Assembly (NCBI GenBank): GCA_039105265.1
Contig: JAPFFF010000002.1
Span: forward strand, 6,014,001 to 6,078,000
Reading direction: 5' to 3'
Length of the DNA: 64,000 nt
Source of the DNA: Tritrichomonas musculus
Lineage: Eukaryota; Parabasalia; Tritrichomonadida; Tritrichomonadidae
The notes under the pieces are model-generated. The model made no database searches and was not told where the DNA came from. It saw only the letters and a list, made by a program, of their open reading frames with translations. Positions within the stretch are counted from its first letter, which is position 1; each line of letters opens with the position of its first letter. This document shows positions 1 to 8,725 of the stretch, in pieces. The translations under genes were made by a program, and so were the position numbers.

Positions 1-1503
1 AGCAGAAGACATGTCGCTATATTTGCAGCATAAAGATTTGCAACCATAAATTGCAGCAGAAATCAACTTCATGAAAGCATGGCATAAAAGACCAAGCGAA
101 ATGCCGAGTGAAATATTATAAGAAAATGGCATTAAAGCAATTGTCATGAAAGCTGGTGCTGCAACTGAAATATCACTAAAATCAAGTTCAGTTACACTTG
201 AAAGCATTAAAACGCCAACGTAAATAAGGGCTGCAGAAGTAGCTGTAGAAGGAATGATTTGTGAAAGAGGTGAAAGCCAAAGAGAAATAAAGAAGCAAAG
301 AGCTGTAATTAATGAAGCAAATCCTGTTCTTGCTCCTTCATTTACACCTGCACTTGATTCAACAAATGTTGTTACTGTTGAAACTCCACAGAATGTTCCT
401 GTGATGGTTCCAATTGAGTCGCATAATAAAGCTTGTCCCATGTTTGGTAATTTTCCTTCTTCATTGAGAAGTTTGGCTTTTTTGGCGGTACCAAGAAGTG
501 TTCCAATTGTATCAAACATGTCAACCATTGCAAATGCTAAAACCATGGCAATGATGTTTAATAAATCACTGAACCAACGACTCTTTTGGAAGAGATTTTT
601 CCATCCGTTACGGAAAACAATGAATGCTGACTGTTTTCCCCATATTTTGAATGCTGTGATTGGATCTTTGATATCAACTGTTAATGATGGATCGATAGCA
701 TAAGCAGAGAAGGAGAAATAATGGCCAAGGACCTCTGATGTATTACACTTTAAATGTTTTGCAAGTTTTTCCATTTGTTTAGTATCAGTTGGATCAATAT
801 AACCACCACAATATCCAACAATGTAATGAAGGACTGTTCCTACAAGAATTCCCCACAACATTCCACCTTTGACATTATGATAACAAAGGATGCAAATGAT
901 AAGGAAGTTAAGTAAAACAAGTAATGTAGGCCAAATTTCTTCAAATGGATATTTGATAAAATTCATTGGAGCGAATGTAACAAGCGTTGATTCATCATTT
1001 CGAATTAATTTTGAATTTTGTAGACCAACAAATGCAATGAAAAGGCCTATTCCTGCTGTAAGAGATGTTTTAATACACATTGGAACTGCATCAACAATTT
1101 TTTCACGAATACCAAATAATGTTAATAATAAAAAGACAACACCTGAAATTAGAATAATAAATAATGCATTTCCGTATGTTAATTTATGTCGTCCCATCTC
1201 CATTCCAATAACTGTAAAAGCAAAATAAGCATTAATTCCCATTCCTGGTGCTTGGGCGAATGGGAGTCTTGCATATAATGCCATCATTAATGTTCCTACA
1301 AGTGCAGCAATACATGTGCCAATATATAAAGATTCAACTTCAGCTGATCCGTAAGGTGCACCACTTGTGATTGATGGATTAACAACTAATATATAAGCCA
1401 TTGCCATGAATGTTGTAACGCCTCCCATGATTTCATCTTTGAAATTTGAACCTCTTTCTGTGATTCCCCAAAAATTATCAAAGGCATTAAGGATTTTCGC
1501 CAT
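1..1503 (-). CDS. NCS2 purine permease, AzgA-like (3' end beyond window)
   Basis: Open for 501 codons from an ATG at 1503 to the window edge, with no stop, so the C-terminus is missing. The product is a multi-span membrane protein, predicted to import guanine/hypoxanthine/adenine with a cation. N-terminal residues read MAKILNAFDNFWGITERGSN, followed by EIMGGVTTFMAMAYILVVNP and APGMGINAYFAFTVI, which are typical of the AzgA branch of NCS2. Further on come AMVDMFDTIGTLLGTAKKA (FD-x-x-GT substrate motif) and SSAGVNEGARTGFASL (family form near ESSxGxxxGxRTG). Trichomonads lack purine synthesis and depend on salvage (general knowledge), so the role fits. The start is supported by an Inr-like box 17 nt upstream. 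The family call is firm; the exact substrate is inferred. Confidence 0.9.
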   Translation of the reverse strand, partial: MAKILNAFDNFWGITERGSNFKDEIMGGVTTFMAMAYILVVNPSITSGAPYGSAEVESLYIGTCIAALVGTLMMALYARLPFAQAPGMGINAYFAFTVIGMEMGRHKLTYGNALFIILISGVVFLLLTLFGIREKIVDAVPMCIKTSLTAGIGLFIAFVGLQNSKLIRNDESTLVTFAPMNFIKYPFEEIWPTLLVLLNFLIICILCYHNVKGGMLWGILVGTVLHYIVGYCGGYIDPTDTKQMEKLAKHLKCNTSEVLGHYFSFSAYAIDPSLTVDIKDPITAFKIWGKQSAFIVFRNGWKNLFQKSRWFSDLLNIIAMVLAFAMVDMFDTIGTLLGTAKKAKLLNEEGKLPNMGQALLCDSIGTITGTFCGVSTVTTFVESSAGVNEGARTGFASLITALCFFISLWLSPLSQIIPSTATSAALIYVGVLMLSSVTELDFSDISVAAPAFMTIALMPFSYNISLGISLGLLCHAFMKLISAAIYGCKSLCCKYSDMSSA

Positions 1504-3099
1504 TTGTTCTCTAGAAAAATGAAGTAAAATTTTGAAATCAATTCAATATATTTTAGTGAAATATAGATTTTTTCTTTTTAAATCGAGTTTTTTCATAGTA
1601 ATAATAATAAATAACTATTTTTTGTAAATTTACTACACATCAATTAAAATCATCTTCTGAATCTTAAGAACGGATATTTCAATTTTTTGTATTGGTTCTC
1701 AAAAATTGAAATAACTTGTTTAAATATTATTTCAACTTGAGATGGTCGAAAAAAGATTTTGTTTCTTCGGATAAATTGAATGTTAGTTAACATTCAATGA
1801 ATAATGGTCACTTAGGAAAGCGTGTTTTATTGAAGAAATATATCTATTTATATATTATAAATCTCATTTTGCCTTTTAAAAGATTTTGAGACTTCTGAAA
1901 AATGGAACCCTATAAACGATTTTCTAAAGTATAGTAATTGAATGAATACAAAATATATTGTATAATTCAATTGAAAAGTGAAAACCTATTGAATGGTCAA
2001 TTTTTCGATATTATTTTCATTTTTTTGCGTTATATATTTAATGTATTCTAAATTTTATTTTATTTATAAATAATAAAATAGTAATTATATATAAATGTTG
2101 CTTTTACAATTTGATTAAAGGCAATCATCGAAAATGGGAGATTCTTGATTTCAAGTAATTCAAGATTGATCAACTGATGATTTAAAAATATCTACTAATA
2201 TTATTAGAATAAACCAGTCAAAATTTAAAATTTACAAAAAAGTTGAGATATCATCAGTTTTTTAAAATCAAAAATTGTACCAAATCTAACATACCAAATC
2301 ATTTGAAACCGATAAATTAGATATAAATGCGTATTTAGATTCTATTTATTCATATAATTTTCAAACCTCAACTACAATTTTTTTATTAGTGTTATGATAA
2401 GTTACACTCGATCAAGCTTATATATATTATATGAATAATTGTTTTTTAAATTTGTAATAATAATTAATTATCAAAGAATATTTAAAAAATATTAGTTATT
2501 CATCAAGAAAATTTGTATAATTATAATCCTTAAATTTGAAAAGAAAAAATTGAAAGAAAAAAAATTTGAATATCCATTCAAATTAGATTAGTATAGAATA
2601 AAACATTTTTATCTCAATAAATTAAATAAAGTTTAAAGATATATTAGATAGAATAGCTATTATATATTTATATTAAATTTTATATAAACCTATTGGATGT
2701 ATTTGATAATTAATTTGTTAATAAAACATATTAAAATTGGTTAATCCAGTTTTAGTAAAATTTTGTGTAAATGCAAATGTTAAGATTAGAATTAACATAA
2801 ATGTATTATCTAATATAGTCGTTATTTTATTTGTTAATATTAGCTTTAATGTATTCGTCAATGTATCATTTGTTAGTTTTCACTTTGACAACTATTTAAG
2901 TGTCACGATTTAAGTTTCCCAAATAATGTAGTGTCACGATTTAAGTGTGGATTTCATGACCAAAATATATTTATAATGGTTAATACATTAGTAGTATCTA
3001 GCCTGAATTCGTGATGCATATGGTTAATTAAGATTATTAACATATTTAAACCAATTTTAATTTAGATCATAATATCCAAATTTATGTGTATATTCGCTT
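1504..3099. other. AT-rich intergenic DNA left of the Polinton
   Basis: About 1.6 kb without a credible gene apart from the permease promoter. It holds a 17-bp direct repeat, AGTGTCACGATTTAAGT, at 2899-2915 and 2930-2946. No RNA gene or mobile-element end was recognised before 3100. Confidence 0.6.
1514..1522 (-). promoter_or_regulatory. Inr-like core promoter of the permease gene
   Basis: Minus-strand TCATTTTTC matches the trichomonad initiator (TCA+1 followed by pyrimidine and T/A bases). The presumed +1 A is at 1520, giving a 17-nt leader before the ATG at 1503, normal for these organisms. Confidence 0.55.
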
Positions 3100-3467
3100 A
3101 GTAGTATATGTGAGGGCTTTTGGGCAGGGGATTAAAAAATGACCCCTCGTCATAGGATTTACAGACCCCAAACATCGGCGCCATGACTCAAAAAATCGCC
3201 ACTTTTTCAAAATTAGCCCCCCATTTCATTCAAAAATCGGGTAGACACTTTTGAATCTTCATCTTTGAATCTTCATCTTTGAACTTGTTTAGTAGTATAT
3301 ATCAGTCGGTTTCCGTCGAGCTAAAGCCCGCCGTCAACACGACTAATGAACAAAAATAATATGAACTCATTTAATGATTACCATCAATTGATGTTTCATT
3401 TATTAGACAGTTCATTTAATTCATTCTCAAGTTGATGAACTTTATTTTTGAGGCTGTTGATGTCTTC
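3100..3467 (+). repeat. Left TIR of the Polinton
   Basis: Starts AGTAGTATATGTGAGGGC and matches the reverse complement of 23786-24153 throughout. The first ten bases recur inside the repeat at 3291-3300, and a 14-bp TCTTCATCTTTGAA motif is tandemly doubled at about 3257-3284. The inner 72 bp hold the 3' coding end of the 75-residue gene. Confidence 0.95.
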
Positions 3468-3623
3468 GATAAGAGACTCACGAACGGCAAGACCATCAGA
3501 CCCCAACATTCCTGATTTGATATTGTTGAGACATTGTTTGTAATCATAACACTTTTCTTTTAATCCTCGTTTGATTCGTTTTAGTTCTGGTATTTCTTTC
3601 TTGTATTCTGTTAGTTCACTCAT
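3396..3623 (-). CDS. Polinton small coiled-coil protein, unknown role
   Basis: 75 residues, charged and almost wholly helical, with a heptad-like C-terminal half (SLKNKVHQLENELNELSNK), so probably a short coiled coil. Not recognised as any named family. Its start lies only 14 bp from the start of the divergent gene at 3638, implying a shared very short promoter. The last third is inside the TIR and so is copied at the right end of the element. A structural or regulatory oligomer is possible but unproven. Confidence 0.6.
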   Translation of the reverse strand: MSELTEYKKEIPELKRIKRGLKEKCYDYKQCLNNIKSGMLGSDGLAVRESLIEDINSLKNKVHQLENELNELSNK

Positions 3624-3637
3624 TTAATAACAATTAA

Positions 3638-3871
3638 ATGTCTGCTATTAATCAAATGAGAACCATTCATGATGATAAACACAAAAACTATTTTGATAGA
3701 TTACAATTAACGATGCAAAAGAAGAGAACAAAAATAAACTCAGCTCCGACAGTGAAATGTTATAATGAAAAAGGTAATGTATTTCATGAACCTCCACCAA
3801 AAACGACTAAATCATTAAATCATCATGATTCACTTAATCATTCGGTGGTTGTCAGGAGCAACAACATTTAA
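3638..3871 (+). CDS. Polinton hypothetical protein, 77 aa
   Basis: Short, basic, polar protein, unrecognised. It begins MSAINQMRTIHDDKHKNYFD and carries a PPPKTTK stretch. It diverges from the coiled-coil gene with 14 bp between start codons, and its last 42 bp overlap the 3' end of the minus-strand gene at 3830-4306. The overlap leaves some doubt that both are made. Confidence 0.45.
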   Translation: MSAINQMRTIHDDKHKNYFDRLQLTMQKKRTKINSAPTVKCYNEKGNVFHEPPPKTTKSLNHHDSLNHSVVVRSNNI

Positions 3872-4306
3872 AATATATTCATTAATGACTTTTGATTGTT
3901 GGTCAACAACATTTGAAAGCTTATTGATATGTTCTTCAAGTATTTTATTTTTGTTGTTCAATTGATTGATTTGTTCAGTGAATTCATTCAATGATTCCTT
4001 CATTATTGATATATCAGCTTTGATGTTGTCGTTTTCAAGTGTTTTAGTGATTGTGTTCCCAACTTTCTTCAAATAAATGTCGCCACCACATCGTTTACCG
4101 TCTGTACAATTACGTTTAGTGATTTTGTATTCATTACCGTCATTAGTGATGATTTTATAAATCTTGTTCAAATAGTTAGTCGTTTGTGATTTCATTTGCT
4201 CGATATTCTTTTGATAGAACAAATTGAACTCTTCAACTGATTTAAACACTTTTGATTCATTAATGGTTTCGTTTATTACTTTAAGTTCATTAATGTTTTC
4301 ATTCAT
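3830..4306 (-). CDS. Polinton hypothetical coiled-coil protein, 158 aa
   Basis: The N-terminal part is helical (ELKVINETINESKVFKSVEEF). A middle patch with two cysteines follows (NCTDGKRCGGDIYLKKVG, residues about 66-83), then a long coiled coil (about 95-145; TEQINQLNNKNKILEEHINK). No family recognised. It lies 36 bp downstream of the small amphipathic capsid-like gene on the same strand and may be co-expressed with it. A structural role is a guess from the coiled coil and location next to capsid genes. Confidence 0.6.
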   Translation of the reverse strand: MNENINELKVINETINESKVFKSVEEFNLFYQKNIEQMKSQTTNYLNKIYKIITNDGNEYKITKRNCTDGKRCGGDIYLKKVGNTITKTLENDNIKADISIMKESLNEFTEQINQLNNKNKILEEHINKLSNVVDQQSKVINEYILNVVAPDNHRMIK

Positions 4307-4342
4307 TTATAATTATATTAAATCATTATTTTTCATTGTTTT

Positions 4343-4597
4343 TCATTTAACTTCATTCAGTATTGATTTACCAAATTTACCTACTTTGTCGACAGCATTT
4401 AAACCTGTATCAATTGCGTCAACTACTTGACCAACACCAGGAATGAATTGTGTAATTGGTTTGACTCTGTCCATGATTTGCTTTCCAACATCAACAACTT
4501 TTGGAATTGCTTTAACTGCTTTCTGAGCAAATGATTTAACTTTACCGCCAATTGATTTAAATGCGTTCTTGATTTTGTTGAATATACCGACACCCAT
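4343..4597 (-). CDS. Polinton small amphipathic capsid-associated protein (pVI-like?)
   Basis: 84 residues, strongly basic. The N-terminus MGVGIFNKIKNAFKSIGGKV forms an obvious amphipathic helix with a GIF start; a Gly/Pro-containing hydrophobic stretch follows (ITQFIPGVGQVVDAIDTGLN). The pattern resembles small internal minor-capsid or membrane-active proteins of adenovirus-related viruses (adenovirus pVI type), but similarity is compositional, so this stays an inference. It is divergent from the major capsid gene, 49 bp between start codons. Confidence 0.6.
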   Translation of the reverse strand: MGVGIFNKIKNAFKSIGGKVKSFAQKAVKAIPKVVDVGKQIMDRVKPITQFIPGVGQVVDAIDTGLNAVDKVGKFGKSILNEVK

Positions 4598-4646
4598 AAT
4601 TTAATTAATGATAAAAGTGTTTTATTTCCTTTTTATTCAATCATAA

Positions 4647-6590
4647 ATGTTATATCGAAACGAGAGAGCCCATAATCTTCGCACTGAAACAGGAAACGTT
4701 CTTCATGCATTTGAAGAGATGAGAAACATGATTAATGTCAATGACGGTACACGTTCATTTTCATTTAGAACTGTTGACTGTCATGACCAACCAGCTCCAT
4801 TTCATCAAGGACAATATTCGCAAATCAGTTTAACACATCCTGACCACTTCGTAAGTGATATTGATAAAGGTTTCTTAACATTTCACGTTAAATTAGATTT
4901 ATCATTGAATACAGATATGAGTAAATTAAATGAAATCAATGACCCCAACAACTTGTACAAACTGTTTGTCGGTTTCAAATCATCAAACCAGTTGTTTGAC
5001 AGGTTAGAGATTCTTCATAATAATGTCAATGTCGGATACCAACAGAATGAATGCATTCGTGAAGGCTTCTTGTATTCTTCAGTTAAACCAGAAGCCGAGA
5101 AGAAACGTCGCAGATTCGTTCATTCATTGTGGGAAAACATTAGCAACTATTCACAGACACATGCAGGAGTTTATGTTAACTTGAATTCATTTAAGAACAC
5201 TGGAAGAAGTGAAGTCGAATTTGATTTGAATGTTCCTTTTGATGATTTGCTCGCATTACAAGCATTTGATTTATTCCCTAACGGAATCATTGGTGATTTA
5301 TCAATTCGTTTTCAAGTCAGTCCAGCTGGTCTTGTTTGGGCAGTATTAGACCCTTACACAGTTGCTGAAGCAAAAGTATTTCTTGAAGACAATGATTCAA
5401 TATCGATGGAAGAATTAAACAGACTAAAGGAAATCAAGGCACGAGGACACCTCAAACATCAATTCACACAAATCGGTAATCAAGCTGTGATTCCAGGACC
5501 TGGAGACAATCCAGACCCACCATCACCTGAACCAACACCAACGAAATATCAATTGAAGTATGAAGTTAGAGAACAATACGTATCTGCATCTGGAGGTGAT
5601 TTCGATGAACTGATTGAAAATTGTTCATTAATATTTAGCTTTACTGATGATGAATTTACTGAACTTGGAATTGAAAAGACTGATGATAATAAAGCAATTT
5701 GTCAAGCCCATTATACCAAAGAACATGGTAAATTACCTCAACCATCACATGCAGGTCATGTTTACGTTAACTTTGTATCTAAAACTGAAGCCAACAAGTT
5801 GATGAGCGCTCATTATTCAAAACAAACAGCGACATTAACTGTTAATCGAATGACAATCATGGCTTGTAAATCTAATATGCAAGGCTTTGGTGTTTGTGAA
5901 GCTACAAGACAAGGAATTGAGGACATTTTGAGACAAGGTTTAATCATTCCTTCACAAAAAGTTGATTATCATGCTTTCCCAATCGCTCCAGCAGCTAACG
6001 GAATCAAGTCAACATTGAATATCCCATTAATCAATGCAACTAATTTATCAATCATGTTTCCAAAGCATCATAATGATTTAACTGTCTTTGAAAACCCAGT
6101 TTATCAAAACTGTTTCTTGAATATTGGTGGAAAGAACTTCCCAGACGAAAACGTTTCAACTATTGGTGCACGATTCTTTGAAAATCAATTAACGGCTGGT
6201 GATTTAGATGCAATCACTCTTTCATGCACAAAGGAATTTGAAGACTCAATGACAATGCCAAAGAATGACGCGAACGGTAAGAGATACAACAACACAATCA
6301 GTGATGCAACATCATTTGTTTTCAACATTCAAACTGAACGAGCAAGCGCAGGATATACATTCGACGGCTTAGATTCAGGTTTCGGAAACGTGCAAATACA
6401 AGTCAATGGGCAACCAATATATACAGGAGATGATGATACATATTACAATGTTGTTGAGCCAGATGGAACCATTCATCATCCATGCCCGACCCAGTTGTTC
6501 ATCACTCGCGACACCTATTTCCATTTATCTCTTGACGGATTGGTTTACGTTGATGATGAAACACCAAAAGGAAGTCAAGCAAATGAATAA
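4647..6590 (+). CDS. Polinton major capsid protein (double jelly-roll)
   Basis: 647 residues, usual size for Polinton capsid proteins. The N-terminal half has the family pattern: HQGQYSQISLTHPDHFVSDI, KGFLTFHVKLDLSL, FDRLEILHNNVNVGYQQNE and EFDLNVPFDDLLALQAFDLFPNG, all beta-rich, as expected for the first jelly roll. A Pro-rich linker (about residues 286-302, PGDNPDPPSPEPTPTK) leads into the second half, with IPLINATNLSIMFPKHHNDLTVF and the C-terminal YNVVEPDGTIHHPCPTQLF. It presumably builds the icosahedral shell. Start chosen at the first ATG, just downstream of the divergent promoter region. Confidence 0.8.
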   Translation: MLYRNERAHNLRTETGNVLHAFEEMRNMINVNDGTRSFSFRTVDCHDQPAPFHQGQYSQISLTHPDHFVSDIDKGFLTFHVKLDLSLNTDMSKLNEINDPNNLYKLFVGFKSSNQLFDRLEILHNNVNVGYQQNECIREGFLYSSVKPEAEKKRRRFVHSLWENISNYSQTHAGVYVNLNSFKNTGRSEVEFDLNVPFDDLLALQAFDLFPNGIIGDLSIRFQVSPAGLVWAVLDPYTVAEAKVFLEDNDSISMEELNRLKEIKARGHLKHQFTQIGNQAVIPGPGDNPDPPSPEPTPTKYQLKYEVREQYVSASGGDFDELIENCSLIFSFTDDEFTELGIEKTDDNKAICQAHYTKEHGKLPQPSHAGHVYVNFVSKTEANKLMSAHYSKQTATLTVNRMTIMACKSNMQGFGVCEATRQGIEDILRQGLIIPSQKVDYHAFPIAPAANGIKSTLNIPLINATNLSIMFPKHHNDLTVFENPVYQNCFLNIGGKNFPDENVSTIGARFFENQLTAGDLDAITLSCTKEFEDSMTMPKNDANGKRYNNTISDATSFVFNIQTERASAGYTFDGLDSGFGNVQIQVNGQPIYTGDDDTYYNVVEPDGTIHHPCPTQLFITRDTYFHLSLDGLVYVDDETPKGSQANE

Positions 6591-6678
6591 ATGAATTGAT
6601 TTTCATTAAATAATCATTTTGCTTTGCAAAAGGGAACAGAGTTCCTTCATTAATGAATGCTTTATTTTTGCGATTCAA

Positions 6679-7794
6679 ATGAATGAATACATCGAAGATG
6701 CAGCGAGTACACGCAGCTACAAAGAATCAATCAACTATCCTTTCAAATCTAAATACAAGTACATCAAAGACACAAACATTAAAACTGAGCCCTATATACC
6801 TGACTTTCAATTGAAAACAGTAAAGAAACTATCAAAACCTGACTTCTCATTTGAACCGTATGCGTACGAAATCGATATAATGTTTGCATTAAACAAAGCT
6901 TATCTTGTTCTTATCAATGTAAACACCAAATACTTAATTGTTGAACCAATTGATTACAAATCTGAGTTGTATGTAATCAAAGTAATTGATAAACTAGTCA
7001 ATAAAAGGAATATCAGAATCGAAACAATTAAATGTGATGGTGAAAAGGCTTTCATATCAAATGCATTCAAAAGTTATTGCAACGGTAAAGAGCGATATCA
7101 ATCAGACAAACCATCAATTAAATTCAAAGCTCCTAACAAAATAAAGTTAATCATTGATGATTCACCTTTCACGAATGCACATAAATGTGTCGATGCAGTA
7201 ATCAGAACATTACGAAATGCTTTCGGTCAATCACAACAACGAATGACAAACAATGTATTGATGCAACAAATGGTTGAATGGTACAATAACACGCCTCATT
7301 CATCTCTTCGCTTATTGAATCCTTTATACACATCATTTGACGAAGAAACTGATGAATACCTTGACAAACGACAATCAAAATACATTTATCTAACACCTCA
7401 ACAGATGCAAGACGACCGCGACCTTGAATGGCAATACATAAGAGCGAAATCAATGCAATTGAAAGAGATTCAACAAAAACAACGATTTAAAGGTCTTCTG
7501 TCATATAAACCCAAAAATATAATACTCATTCACACCGATTACGGAAAAACAGAAAAGAAACATGAAAAGCGAAGAAGAGTGTTCAATGAACTCGCTGAAT
7601 TCATTTGCTATGAGTCTGGAAACGTTAAATGTAAACTATTAAATCCTTTGCGTCAAACTAACAAAACACGGAAGAATAAAACAATAATAACTGTACCAAT
7701 CATGTACACAAAATATGTTTGTTCATCAATAGATGCTTTGAATGATGATTATAAAATATTCTTTTTGGCTTATAAAACGCAAAATGAAAGCTAA
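6679..7794 (+). CDS. Polinton integrase (rve family)
   Basis: Retroviral-type integrase of about 371 residues, expected to insert the element at its TIR ends. The catalytic core starts near FEPYAYEIDIMFALNKAYLVLINV and continues through IETIKCDGEKAFISNAFKSYC and VDAVIRTLRNAFGQSQ to MVEWYNNTPHSSL, the usual integrase-core layout. A basic C-terminal segment (about 255-371) probably binds DNA. The ATG at 6679 is preferred because it follows a TTTATTTTTG box at 6661-6670 by 8 nt. The next gene's start overlaps its 3' end by 11 bp. Confidence 0.85.
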   Translation: MNEYIEDAASTRSYKESINYPFKSKYKYIKDTNIKTEPYIPDFQLKTVKKLSKPDFSFEPYAYEIDIMFALNKAYLVLINVNTKYLIVEPIDYKSELYVIKVIDKLVNKRNIRIETIKCDGEKAFISNAFKSYCNGKERYQSDKPSIKFKAPNKIKLIIDDSPFTNAHKCVDAVIRTLRNAFGQSQQRMTNNVLMQQMVEWYNNTPHSSLRLLNPLYTSFDEETDEYLDKRQSKYIYLTPQQMQDDRDLEWQYIRAKSMQLKEIQQKQRFKGLLSYKPKNIILIHTDYGKTEKKHEKRRRVFNELAEFICYESGNVKCKLLNPLRQTNKTRKNKTIITVPIMYTKYVCSSIDALNDDYKIFFLAYKTQNES

Positions 7795-8134
7795 ACAAAA
7801 CACAACTAAACGATACTATCACACACAATCAAAAGATTTTATTCTTCCTGATGATTTCGTTTATAGTCGCAACAAGAAGTACATTGTTGTTCAGTATTGT
7901 GGGGCTGTTGTCAATCAACATATTGTTGGTGATTTGATGGTTCATTCAGATATAGTTGAATTCATGCCTTTCTGCGACCATTTCATTATGCTTGCTAACA
8001 GAAGACAAACCAAATACCGTAAATATGAGTGTCTGAACAACACAAAAAAAGAATATCATTTATGGTTTACAGACATGAAAGGAAACGTTATTGAACCCGA
8101 ATCATTTATATTCAGTTGCTTATTAATTTATTGA
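7784..8134 (+). CDS. Polinton hypothetical protein, possible minor capsid
   Basis: 116 residues from the ATG at 7784, overlapping the integrase 3' end by 11 bp. Beta-rich: FVYSRNKKYIVVQYCGAVVN, then FCDHFIMLANRRQTKYRKYE, ending HLWFTDMKGNVIEPESFIFSCLLIY. The last stretch resembles a closing beta hairpin of a small jelly-roll or Ig-like sandwich, and its place between integrase and other structural genes would fit a minor capsid (penton-type) protein. That is inference only; no family was firmly recognised. Confidence 0.5.
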   Translation: MKAKQNTTKRYYHTQSKDFILPDDFVYSRNKKYIVVQYCGAVVNQHIVGDLMVHSDIVEFMPFCDHFIMLANRRQTKYRKYECLNNTKKEYHLWFTDMKGNVIEPESFIFSCLLIY

Positions 8135-8141
8135 ATTCAAA

Positions 8142-8672
8142 ATGAATAACAATCATTCGCCTCCAGTGTTTGAAGCTTTTTTTGGACCTTCATCATATAA
8201 ACCACCTGAATACTATCCAAACACACCAAAATTCGTTAACATCACTGAAGGACCACCACCAACATGTGATTATTATATTCCTCGCAAATTCAGAAACATA
8301 AGAAGCCCGCCACCAACATTTAAACAACACCCTGCACTCGAAAGAAGAGTTCGAATAAGAGAGAAGTTATTTGAGCAATTACAAGATGACCCAATATATG
8401 AAGTATATGCCAAAGAAAAACAAAGACAAGCTGAATCAATAAAAGCTAAACAACGAATCAACAGAATCAAATCATCATTCATTCAACAACCAAACCCTCC
8501 TTCACCGTCGATGGTTTGGAATGATTCGAGGTATTGGAATCAATTGAGAAACACCGATGAATCACTTGATAAAACTGAAATCACTCCGTTCGATGCTGAT
8601 TTGAGTCCAACACGTAGACTCAACACATCCAAACATCGAAGACCAAAACGCAAAATGAGTGAACAAAAATAA
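8142..8672 (+). CDS. Polinton proline-rich hypothetical protein
   Basis: 176 residues, largely disordered. The Pro/Tyr-rich N-terminus (PSSYKPPEYYPNTPKF) contains PPEY, a PPxY-type motif that in other viruses recruits WW-domain proteins. A charged helix follows (about 70-110), and the C-terminus is basic (TSKHRRPKRKMSEQK), suggesting nucleic-acid binding or a nuclear signal. It starts 7 bp after the preceding gene. Function unknown. Confidence 0.6.
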   Translation: MNNNHSPPVFEAFFGPSSYKPPEYYPNTPKFVNITEGPPPTCDYYIPRKFRNIRSPPPTFKQHPALERRVRIREKLFEQLQDDPIYEVYAKEKQRQAESIKAKQRINRIKSSFIQQPNPPSPSMVWNDSRYWNQLRNTDESLDKTEITPFDADLSPTRRLNTSKHRRPKRKMSEQK

Positions 8673-8725
8673 AAGCAATCAACATGATTCAATGAATATC
8701 ATTTCATTTATTTTTATTCTCTGAT

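Noticed and set aside
254-1228. Two plus-strand frames of 149 and 112 codons
   Set aside because: They lie opposite the permease gene, whose minus-strand frame has clear NCS2 motifs; the plus-strand products match nothing.
7202-7453. Frame opposite the integrase
   Set aside because: Cys/Ile-rich reverse reading of a well-supported gene.
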